Below, in pieces: positions 15,535 through 23,807 of a DNA stretch of 52,006 bases. The translations under genes and the position numbers were made by a program. The notes beneath the pieces are model-generated. The model saw only the letters and a program-made list of their open reading frames with translations, was not told the origin of the DNA and made no database searches. The DNA comes from Winogradskyella immobilis (GTDB lineage: Bacteria > Bacteroidota > Bacteroidia > Flavobacteriales > Flavobacteriaceae): contig NZ_JAIQXX010000019.1 in NCBI RefSeq assembly GCF_021887715.1, positions 1-52,006 on the forward strand. Direction: 5' to 3'. The first letter of the stretch is position 1. Each line of letters begins with the position of its first letter.

Positions 15535-17334
15535 ATGCAACGTGTACTTTTACTATTAGTATTTTTAAGCTTATTTCAATGCAAACAAAGTGAAACATCA
15601 GAAGCCTTACCTTCTATAGACGGAAAATCAACCTATACGATTTCTTTTGAAAATGCGGTACATCACGAAGCTTTAGTTAATGCTACATTTTCAGGAATCC
15701 CAACAGGTGAGTTTGAATTCAGAATGAGTCGTACTTCACCAGGACGTTATGCCTTGCATGAGTTTATGAAAAACGTATACGATGTAAAAGTAACTGATGA
15801 CGCAGGAAATGCCTTAGAAACATCTCGCCCAGACCCATATTCTTGGATTGTAAACGGTCACAATGGTACAGTAAACGTCAGCTATATTTTATATGCCAAT
15901 CGTGGTGATGGCACCTATGCACAAGTCGATGAAACGCACGCACACCTCAATATTCCAGCAACGTTTATGTATGCCCCCGTTTTGGCTAATAACGAAATAG
16001 AAGTCACCTTTAATGTACGTAAAGATTTCAATTGGAAAGTCGCCACACAATTAAAACACCTCGAAGGCAACACCTATTACGCTAGAGATTTACAATATTT
16101 TATGGATAGCCCAACTGAGGTTAGTAATCATAGTGTACGCTCGTTTGATGTAGGCGACCAAAAAGTGAATTTCGCATTGCATCATAACGGTATAGAAGCC
16201 GAATTTGATGCCTATTTTGAAAGCGTTAAAAAAGTAGTATTACAACAAGAAGCCGTATTTGGTGAGCTGCCAAAATACGATTATGGCGAATACACCTTTT
16301 TAGGCTGTTATATCCCAAATGCTTCGGGCGATGGTATGGAACATCGTAATTCTACCATTGTAACCAGTACACGCAGTTTGGCTAATGGCGGACTTTCGGG
16401 AAATTTAGGAACCGTATCGCACGAGTTTTTCCACTGTTGGAATGTCGAGCGTATCCGTCCGCAAAGTTTAGACCCTTTCGATTTTGAAGAAGCCAATATG
16501 AGTGGCGAACTCTGGTTTGCCGAAGGCTTTACCAGTTACTATACCAATTTAATGATTACCCGTGCAGGTTTAATGACGCCTGAGCGTTATGTACGCGGAT
16601 TAACAGGTGGATTCAATTACGTGTGGAATTCCCCAGGGCGACAATTTTTCAACCCTATCGAAATGAGCTACCAAGCCCCATTTGTAGATGCGGCACGTTC
16701 GGTAGACGATATTAACCGTAACAACACCTTTATTTCTTATTATACTTACGGAAGTGTTTTAGGACTAGCTTTAGATTTATCATTGCGTGAGCAAAATTTA
16801 AACCTTGATGATTATATGAAATTGGTTTGGAACACCTACGGAAAAGTTGAAGATTATTACACCGTTAAAGATTTACACACTACCTTAAACGCATATGCAG
16901 GAGCAGAGTTTGGTGATGCTTTTTTCAATAACTACATCTATAAAAGCGGAATGCCAGATTACGAGCGTTTGTTTAAAACCGTGGGTATAAATGTAACCAA
17001 AAATGACAATCGTGTTTCTTTTGGTGGGTTTATAAGAAATCAGGTGATTACTGCTAACGTAACAATGGGTTCATCAGCGTATAACGCAGGTTTAGAAAAA
17101 GGCGATAAATTGCTTAAAGTAGGAAAAACAACACTTACAGAAACCAAATCACTTAACGATGCCATTAGCCAATACAAACCTAACGATACAGTAACGGTAA
17201 CGTACGAGCGTTTAGGTGAGGTGAGAACAACGCAATTAACCTTTCAAAAAGACCCATCGTATAGTATTGCGCTGTCTGATGCAGAGAATGCAGAAGCTAA
17301 AACCAATCGCGAGGCTTGGTTAGGTGCTAAGTAA
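15535..17334 (+). CDS. M61-family metallopeptidase lipoprotein with PDZ domain
   Basis: A 599-residue lipoprotein: the signal peptide ends LSLFQC (C16), followed by KQSETS. It has an N-terminal beta-domain (about 33-225), then a gluzincin catalytic domain with H296, E297 and H300 in VSHEFFHCWNVERIRP. The likely third zinc ligand is E330 in LWFAEGFTSYY. A PDZ domain follows (about 495-575: NQVITANVTMGSSAYNAGLEKGDKLLKV). This is the glycyl-aminopeptidase (M61) architecture. It is probably anchored to the inner or outer membrane and degrades peptides in the periplasm. It is a monocistronic unit between two repeat-bearing gaps. Confidence 0.93.
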   Translation: MQRVLLLLVFLSLFQCKQSETSEALPSIDGKSTYTISFENAVHHEALVNATFSGIPTGEFEFRMSRTSPGRYALHEFMKNVYDVKVTDDAGNALETSRPDPYSWIVNGHNGTVNVSYILYANRGDGTYAQVDETHAHLNIPATFMYAPVLANNEIEVTFNVRKDFNWKVATQLKHLEGNTYYARDLQYFMDSPTEVSNHSVRSFDVGDQKVNFALHHNGIEAEFDAYFESVKKVVLQQEAVFGELPKYDYGEYTFLGCYIPNASGDGMEHRNSTIVTSTRSLANGGLSGNLGTVSHEFFHCWNVERIRPQSLDPFDFEEANMSGELWFAEGFTSYYTNLMITRAGLMTPERYVRGLTGGFNYVWNSPGRQFFNPIEMSYQAPFVDAARSVDDINRNNTFISYYTYGSVLGLALDLSLREQNLNLDDYMKLVWNTYGKVEDYYTVKDLHTTLNAYAGAEFGDAFFNNYIYKSGMPDYERLFKTVGINVTKNDNRVSFGGFIRNQVITANVTMGSSAYNAGLEKGDKLLKVGKTTLTETKSLNDAISQYKPNDTVTVTYERLGEVRTTQLTFQKDPSYSIALSDAENAEAKTNREAWLGAK

Positions 17335-17372
17335 TGCACTTCCTGAAACAGTATTTATAAGTTGTTTGTTTT

Positions 17373-17478
17373 GGGCGTTCCCACGCAATTATTGAGACAA
17401 GCTCAATAATTGCGTGGTCAGGCTTTCCACTATATCTCCCAATTAAATTGGGAGGATGCCGTTACAATCCTTAACGCA
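17373..17478. repeat. structured intergenic repeat with GGGCGTTCCC head
   Basis: It begins GGGCGTTCCC. It contains a perfect 16-bp inverted repeat (CCACGCAATTATTGAG, 17381-17396, with 17402-17417), then GTCAGGCTTTCCAC, then a second perfect hairpin (CTCCCAATT-A-AATTGGGAG, 17436-17454), and ends GTTACAATCCTTAACGC. The head, GGCTTTCC core and CCTTAACGC tail are a layout I recognise from intergenic elements of many Bacteroidota. It fills the gap between the M61 gene and umuC. Confidence 0.75.
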
Positions 17479-17510
17479 TACATACTTTATTTAAAATTTG
17501 TCACTCAGAG

Positions 17511-17540
17511 TTGTCATTCTAAACTTGTTTCAGAATCTCA
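17511..17540 (+). repeat. repeat cassette directly upstream of umuC
   Basis: TTGTCATTCTAAACTTGTTT followed by CAGAATCTCA. It has the same ends and loop as the element inside bioF. It creates a spurious in-frame extension (VILNLFQNLT) upstream of the true umuC start. Confidence 0.82.
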
Positions 17541-17560
17541 CAAACCGTACCTTTAAACCT

Positions 17561-18811
17561 ATGCTTGCACTCGTAGATTGTAATAACTTTTATGCCTCTT
17601 GCGAACGAGTATTTAACCCGAATTTGCAAGACAAACCAGTTGCTATTTTAAGCAATAACGATGGCTGTATCATCTCGCGTAGCGACGAAGCTAAAGCCAT
17701 AGGTTTACCAATGGGTGCGCCCATTTTTAAATGGGAAGGTTTTTGCAAATTGCACAACATTAAAGTACTATCTTCCAATTACCCACTGTATGGCGATTTA
17801 AGCAGTAGGGTGATGTCTATTTTAGAACAATTTACACCCAATGTTGAGGTGTATAGTATTGACGAAGCCTTTATAGAATTCAATAATTTAGAAGAGGACA
17901 CAGATTTTGGTTTACAAATACGTCAACGTATTTTACAGTGGGTTGGTATTCCAACCTCTGTAGGCATTGCACCTACCAAAGCGTTGAGTAAAGTAGCTAA
18001 TAAAATTGCACGCAAATTCCCTAAAGAAACCAAAGGTGTTTATGTCATTGACTCTGAAGAAAAGCGTATTAAAGCTCTGAAGTGGACAAAGTTAAAAGAC
18101 GTCTGGGGTATTGGTCATGCCTTGCAAAAACGACTTAAAGCTAAAGGTTGTAAAACTGCTTACGATTTTGTACAACTACCAGAGGAATGGGTGCGTAGCA
18201 CGTTTTCTATAGTAGAATGGCGCCTTAAAAAAGAATTAGAAGGCATTTCAAAACTATCCTTAGATAATTTTGAAACCAAACGTGCTATTGCCACTACACG
18301 AAGTTTTGAATACACCTATTCGGATATTGAAAATATAAAAGAGCGTATTTCTACCTTTGCCAGTAGTTGTGCCGAAAAACTAAGAGCACAAGGCTCAAGT
18401 TGCTATGCAATTTATGTAATGTTACGCAGTGATCGCCATAAAAAAAATGTAGAACAACATCGTGTAAGTGCGGTTGTACAATTACCATACCCTACAAATT
18501 CATCGCTTATTATTAGTGGCGAAGCTGTAAAAGCAGTTAAATCTATATTCAAAGCAGGAATTAAATATAAACGTGCTGGCGTAATTGTTACCGGATTGGT
18601 GCCTACAGATAATTTCCAGATGGATTTGTTTGAAGCCGAAAACCCAAAGCATCAACCTTTAATGAATACTGTTGATATACTGAATGCCAAGTATGGCGAT
18701 TACAAAATAAAACTAGGGAACCAAGATTTAGAACGCACTTGGAAAATGCGTCAAGAACGTTTGTCACCAAAATACACTACAGATATTAATGATATTATTG
18801 TTGTGAAATAA
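17561..18811 (+). CDS. umuC: Y-family DNA polymerase UmuC
   Basis: The catalytic subunit of translesion DNA polymerase V. ATG at 17561 gives the family start MLALVDCNNFYASCERVF. Catalytic acids are D6 and D101/E102 (YSIDEAFIEF). SNNDGCIISRSDEAKAIG and PLYGDLSSRVM are typical of UmuC. The length of 416 is normal. An open frame continues upstream to 17498, but that part is translated from a palindromic repeat and is rejected. The gene lies before umuD, the reverse of the common umuDC order. Confidence 0.95.
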   Translation: MLALVDCNNFYASCERVFNPNLQDKPVAILSNNDGCIISRSDEAKAIGLPMGAPIFKWEGFCKLHNIKVLSSNYPLYGDLSSRVMSILEQFTPNVEVYSIDEAFIEFNNLEEDTDFGLQIRQRILQWVGIPTSVGIAPTKALSKVANKIARKFPKETKGVYVIDSEEKRIKALKWTKLKDVWGIGHALQKRLKAKGCKTAYDFVQLPEEWVRSTFSIVEWRLKKELEGISKLSLDNFETKRAIATTRSFEYTYSDIENIKERISTFASSCAEKLRAQGSSCYAIYVMLRSDRHKKNVEQHRVSAVVQLPYPTNSSLIISGEAVKAVKSIFKAGIKYKRAGVIVTGLVPTDNFQMDLFEAENPKHQPLMNTVDILNAKYGDYKIKLGNQDLERTWKMRQERLSPKYTTDINDIIVVK

Positions 18812-18860
18812 AGTTTCAAAAAATCCGTAACTTTATAAAATCATTAATAATCCACGCCTT

Positions 18861-19301
18861 ATGTTGTTACATCGTTCCGAATCACTTACCTTCTTTACGC
18901 CAGACCATTTTAGTAACATCGACATTCCTTTTTTTGATACGGGAATTTCAGCAGGGTTTCCTTCACCAGCCGAAGATTTCAAACAACAACGTCTGTCTTT
19001 AGATAGAGAATTAATTAAAAATAAAGAAGCCACATTTTTTGCACGGGTAAGTGGACAATCGATGATTGGTGCTGGATTAGATGATAATGACTTGTTGGTG
19101 ATTGATCGTAGTATAAACCCAACTCATAATAAGATAGCGGTTTGTTTTTTAGATGGCGAATTCACTGTAAAACGTTTAAAGATGAGTGATGGCGAATTGT
19201 GGTTACAACCCGAAAACCCAAGCTATCAACCTATTAAAATCACTAAAGAAAATAATTTTGTGATATGGGGTATTGTTACTAATGTTATAAAAAGAGTATA
19301 A
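18861..19301 (+). CDS. umuD: UmuD-like S24 autoprotease
   Basis: A 146-residue LexA/UmuD-family protein. The self-cleavage site is A31-G32 in ISAGFPSPAED. The catalytic dyad is S67 in GQSMIGAG and K104 in EFTVKRLK. After RecA-stimulated self-cleavage it forms the accessory subunit of polymerase V. It has no N-terminal HTH, so it is UmuD rather than LexA. It starts 49 bp after umuC and ends 5 bp before an acetyltransferase gene. Confidence 0.93.
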   Translation: MLLHRSESLTFFTPDHFSNIDIPFFDTGISAGFPSPAEDFKQQRLSLDRELIKNKEATFFARVSGQSMIGAGLDDNDLLVIDRSINPTHNKIAVCFLDGEFTVKRLKMSDGELWLQPENPSYQPIKITKENNFVIWGIVTNVIKRV

Positions 19302-19306
19302 TAATC

Positions 19307-19861
19307 GTGGTAGAAGTTATCTATAAACGTGCAGAAACTTCTGAAGAATTACAACAAATTTTAGAATTACAGCAACGTAATATAAAAGCAGTTTTAAAGG
19401 ATAGCACAATTAAAACTGAAGGTTATGTTACAGTAGAACATACATTTGATGTTTTAAAACGTATGAATGATGCTTGCCCACATATTATAGCAAAAGCAAA
19501 TGGCGTTGTTGTGGGTTATGCGCTTTGTATGTTAGAAACATTTAGAGATGATGTACTTATATTAAAACCTATGTTTGAGTATATGGATACAATTATAGAA
19601 TCTAAAAACCTATTGCGCTTAAAGTATTTAATCATGGGGCAAATATGTATAGACAAAACATTTCGTAAACAAGGTTTGTTTAAAAAGCTATACACTCATT
19701 TTAAAATAGAATTAGAATCGGATTTTGATGCTGTAATTACCGAAGTTAATACTAAAAACACACGTTCTTCTAAAGCTCATAAATCTGTAGGATTTGAAGT
19801 TTTAGATGAGCATACCGAAAATGGCGAAGATTGGGAACTTATCATTTGGAAATGGCACTGA
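19307..19861 (+). CDS. GNAT-family N-acetyltransferase
   Basis: A 184-residue acetyltransferase with GTG start (MVEVIYKRAETSEELQQI). The central strand IMGQICIDKTFRKQGLFKKLYTHF is GNAT motif A with an R/Q-x-x-G-x acetyl-CoA loop. ITEVNTKNTRSSKAHKSVGFEVLDEH is motif B. The substrate is unknown. It follows umuD by 5 bp and could be expressed with the SOS genes, which would be unusual for a metabolic acetyltransferase. Confidence 0.85.
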   Translation: MVEVIYKRAETSEELQQILELQQRNIKAVLKDSTIKTEGYVTVEHTFDVLKRMNDACPHIIAKANGVVVGYALCMLETFRDDVLILKPMFEYMDTIIESKNLLRLKYLIMGQICIDKTFRKQGLFKKLYTHFKIELESDFDAVITEVNTKNTRSSKAHKSVGFEVLDEHTENGEDWELIIWKWH

Positions 19862-19916
19862 TTAAAATCAATATAAAAATGCTAGCATAAATCTTAATAT
19901 TTTGTTAAAAATTTAG

Positions 19917-19924
19917 TATATTTG
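19917..19924 (+). promoter_or_regulatory. predicted promoter core of the 52-residue membrane protein
   Basis: TATATTTG is an exact TAnnTTTG match, 29 bp before the ATG at 19954. No good TTTG is seen at the ideal -33 distance; the TTTG at 19901 is too close. Confidence 0.4.
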
Positions 19925-19953
19925 GTTAACTACTAACTAACCATACCATCATT

Positions 19954-20112
19954 ATGAATACTTCTGAAGAGAATTTAAGAGTTGAAATGATAAGAAATGC
20001 TGCATTATTTTTGATTATGATATTATGTGTGTATTTCTTTATAGATAGTATTAAGCTAATTCTAGTTGCATTTCAAGATCGTATTTATGAAGGTATAGCT
20101 TCTAATTTATAG
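19954..20112 (+). CDS. 52-residue single-pass membrane microprotein
   Basis: ATG at 19954 to TAG at 20112. The N-terminus is acidic and polar (MNTSEENLRVEMIRN). One helix of about 23 hydrophobic residues (16-40: AALFLIMILCVYFFID then KLILVAF) is followed by a short polar tail (QDRIYEGIASNL). A TATATTTG core stands upstream and a strong bidirectional terminator lies 26 bp downstream, so it is a complete transcription unit. I recognise no family. Confidence 0.6.
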   Translation: MNTSEENLRVEMIRNAALFLIMILCVYFFIDSIKLILVAFQDRIYEGIASNL

Positions 20113-20137
20113 AGGCAATAACAATGTGATATAATAG

Positions 20138-20169
20138 AAAAAGCTTCAAGAATTTCTTGAAGCTTTTTT
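20138..20169. terminator. bidirectional terminator between the microprotein and atpC
   Basis: Perfect 15-bp arms AAAAAGCTTCAAGAA (20138-20152) and TTCTTGAAGCTTTTT (20154-20168), with A and T runs at both ends. It serves the convergent genes on both sides. Confidence 0.85.
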
Positions 20170-20190
20170 GTTTTTTATAAAGTGAAAGTA

Positions 20191-20466
20191 TTAATCAGCT
20201 AAAACAATCACTTTATTATCTTTCATTTCAATTGTTCCAGAATTGATCTCTAAAAATGTACCATTAGCATCTTTAGTAAATTTAGTTTCAACATCTTCTT
20301 CTAGAGTAATGTCTCCATAAATTTTTACTTGACCAGCTTTTAATAACGATACAATAGGAGCGTGATTATTAAGCATTTCAAACTCTCCATGAACTCCAGG
20401 AACAGCAATGCTAGTTACTTCTCCGCTAAATAAGGTAGCTTCTGGTGATACAATTTCTAAATACAT
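20191..20466 (-). CDS. atpC: F-type ATP synthase epsilon subunit
   Basis: A 91-residue subunit of the F1 central stalk. MYLEIVSPEATLFSGEVTSIAVPGVHGEFEMLNNHAPIVS is the standard N-terminal beta-sandwich. The two C-terminal helices that inhibit ATPase in E. coli are absent; this short form is usual in Bacteroidota. It lies 46 bp after atpD with a hairpin between them. The remaining F1Fo genes are not in the window. Confidence 0.95.
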   Translation of the reverse strand: MYLEIVSPEATLFSGEVTSIAVPGVHGEFEMLNNHAPIVSLLKAGQVKIYGDITLEEDVETKFTKDANGTFLEINSGTIEMKDNKVIVLAD

Positions 20467-20487
20467 CTTTTAAATTTTATTTAAAAG

Positions 20488-20505
20488 CTTCCGAGAAATC
20501 GGAAG
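20488..20505 (-). other. hairpin in the atpD-atpC spacer
   Basis: CTTCCGA-GAAA-TCGGAAG gives a perfect 7-bp stem, placed 7 bp past the atpD stop codon and about 21 bp before the atpC start. It could protect the atpD message end or adjust the epsilon:beta ratio. Confidence 0.5.
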
Positions 20506-20512
20506 TCTTAAT

Positions 20513-22024
<1,512 letters not shown>

Positions 22025-22082
22025 TTATATGTTTTTGTTTTGCAATAATTTAATTAAGAAAAACACGCGGTTTTTCGCGCTG

Positions 22083-22090
22083 CAAAGATA
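22083..22090 (-). promoter_or_regulatory. predicted promoter core of atpDC
   Basis: The minus strand reads TATCTTTG, an exact TAnnTTTG match, upstream of atpD. No -33 TTTG at standard spacing. Confidence 0.5.
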
Positions 22091-22140
22091 TAGTTTTATT
22101 TAAATATAAAAGTGTTTTTGCAAAGCTTTTTTAAGCAAAA

Positions 22141-22168
22141 AAAATGCACTCAATTTGAGTGCATTTTT
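22141..22168 (-). terminator. terminator after the SGNH-hydrolase gene
   Basis: Arms AAAATGCACTCAA (22141-22153) and TTGAGTGCATTTT (22155-22167), flanked by A and T runs. It lies just past the stop at 22189 on the minus strand and upstream of the atpD promoter. Confidence 0.8.
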
Positions 22169-22188
22169 CTTATGTTTTTAGACTTGTA

Positions 22189-23805
22189 TTATTGTAACGC
22201 TGGTGAATAATTAGTTGGGAAATCTCCTATATCATAGAAGTTTTCGGAAGCTTCAAAATTAGAACCATAAGTAGCGTCAATAGACCTCATAAACTCATTA
22301 GCAATCAATGCATAACCTCTAGCCGTAGGATGAACACCATCTAAAGAGAATGCGCCACCAGTAACGAGTTCTGTTGATAGAGTAAAATTGCCAGATGTTA
22401 AGTCTCCGCTAAGAATACTATTAGCGTCTACAAAAGCAAAGCCAGCAGCAGTAGCAGCAGACTCAATCATTGAATTGAAAGTTGTCGTAGCATCAGAAAT
22501 AGCTTGTTGCTCACTTGGCAATAATACAAAGCGATCTGCTAGAGGTGAGGTTATGCCTTCTACAGCGAACTGACCAGCTAATTCAGGTGGTAATCCTTGT
22601 TGAACTAAACTACCTGCTACAGTTTGGTTTACAGTACCAATTATAGAGGCACTCGTTAGAGTTAATAGATCATCAGCATTGGCTTGACGTGTTTGACCAA
22701 AAGTAGATCCAAATAGATTAGCAACAATTGGCGCTGCTTGAGCTGGTAACCCAAATTGTGCTAAGAAATCTGGGAATGTAGGGTTCTGTAATAAAACTCC
22801 AGTGATTTGAGCAGATAAATCTACCAATGTTTCATCTACAATAACTACAGGGCTAGCGGCATCGGTAACAAATACAACTTCACGTCCGGCAGCAGCAGTA
22901 AGGCCTTGTGATTGTAAGAATGCAAAAACACCATTTAAGGCTCCATATATTGTGTTTAGTGTTGGGATTTGAGATCCAAAACTTGGGTCAGCTGGGCTTA
23001 AAGGCGCAAAAGGTACCGTAGTAAAAAACGGTATTGTAGTCACATCAGGAATGTTAGCCATAACTCCTTGCCTACCTGACATAGTAGACATAATAGCATC
23101 TAGAGAAGCACTAAATAAAGGAACAGGTGTAATATTACTAATGTTTTCATCACCTCCACTAGTTGCAAATCCTAGTACATCATTATTTCCAATCCATAAT
23201 GATACAAAAGAAGGATTTTGTGCTATAGCATCTTCTAGCATAGATGAATTAGGAGAAGTTGCCATTCTTATAAAATAAGGATTAGCCGTAGGAGGATTTG
23301 TTTGGAGACCTGCAGGATTACCAAGACCATTAAATACAACTTGAAAACTTGTAGCACCAGGAACACCCATATTATTAAAAGGACCTGTAGGGTTATTTGA
23401 AAATATGTCAGTTGTAGGTGTTGCAGGAAGCGTTGTTGGTCCTGAACCATCAAAAAATAATCTAGGATTAAATCCAGGAAGTTGATTGCCTCCAGCTAAT
23501 AATCCTCCAATATTATCATTAGTAAGCGGTTGGTTAAAGTTACCTCCGCCAACTAAAGCAAAGCGTTGAGATAATAAATTAGGAAACGAATTATTTTGAC
23601 CTGCTTGAAACAAGGCGTTATCTGTAAATCCTGCGGTTAATGAATTACCTATAGATACAAAACTTGAAAAATCGGCATTACCAGCGGTTAATTCTGGAAT
23701 AGGATCAACCTGAATGTTATCGTCATCATCACTACACGCTGTAAAAGCGGCAAAGAGAAGACATAACCATATATATTTTGTTTTCATAATATTATTCTTT
23801 TTCAT
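22189..23805 (-). CDS. SGNH/GDSL-family hydrolase lipoprotein
   Basis: A 538-residue lipoprotein. Lipobox FTAC is followed by an Asp-rich spacer (SDDDD), as in Bacteroidota surface lipoproteins. Block I is FVSIGNSLTAGF, with the catalytic Ser in GNS. SLWIGNNDVLG resembles block III (GxND). Block V is SLDGVHPTARGYALIANEF, with the Asp-His pair. The middle region (about 230-440) is an extended insertion. ATG at 23787 (MKTKYIWLC) has a purine-rich upstream stretch and may be the true start. It lies 2 bp after the TonB receptor gene, so the two form a pair: surface esterase plus importer. Confidence 0.9.
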   Translation of the reverse strand: MKKNNIMKTKYIWLCLLFAAFTACSDDDDNIQVDPIPELTAGNADFSSFVSIGNSLTAGFTDNALFQAGQNNSFPNLLSQRFALVGGGNFNQPLTNDNIGGLLAGGNQLPGFNPRLFFDGSGPTTLPATPTTDIFSNNPTGPFNNMGVPGATSFQVVFNGLGNPAGLQTNPPTANPYFIRMATSPNSSMLEDAIAQNPSFVSLWIGNNDVLGFATSGGDENISNITPVPLFSASLDAIMSTMSGRQGVMANIPDVTTIPFFTTVPFAPLSPADPSFGSQIPTLNTIYGALNGVFAFLQSQGLTAAAGREVVFVTDAASPVVIVDETLVDLSAQITGVLLQNPTFPDFLAQFGLPAQAAPIVANLFGSTFGQTRQANADDLLTLTSASIIGTVNQTVAGSLVQQGLPPELAGQFAVEGITSPLADRFVLLPSEQQAISDATTTFNSMIESAATAAGFAFVDANSILSGDLTSGNFTLSTELVTGGAFSLDGVHPTARGYALIANEFMRSIDATYGSNFEASENFYDIGDFPTNYSPALQ

Positions 23806-23807
23806 TT

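Noticed and set aside
17498..17560. N-terminal extension of UmuC (VVILNLFQNLTNRTFKP)
   Set aside because: It is translated from a palindromic repeat and begins with TTG. ATG at 17561 gives the conserved family start.
20191..20466. Truncated atpC
   Set aside because: The missing C-terminal helices are normal for epsilon subunits of this phylum; the gene is not broken.
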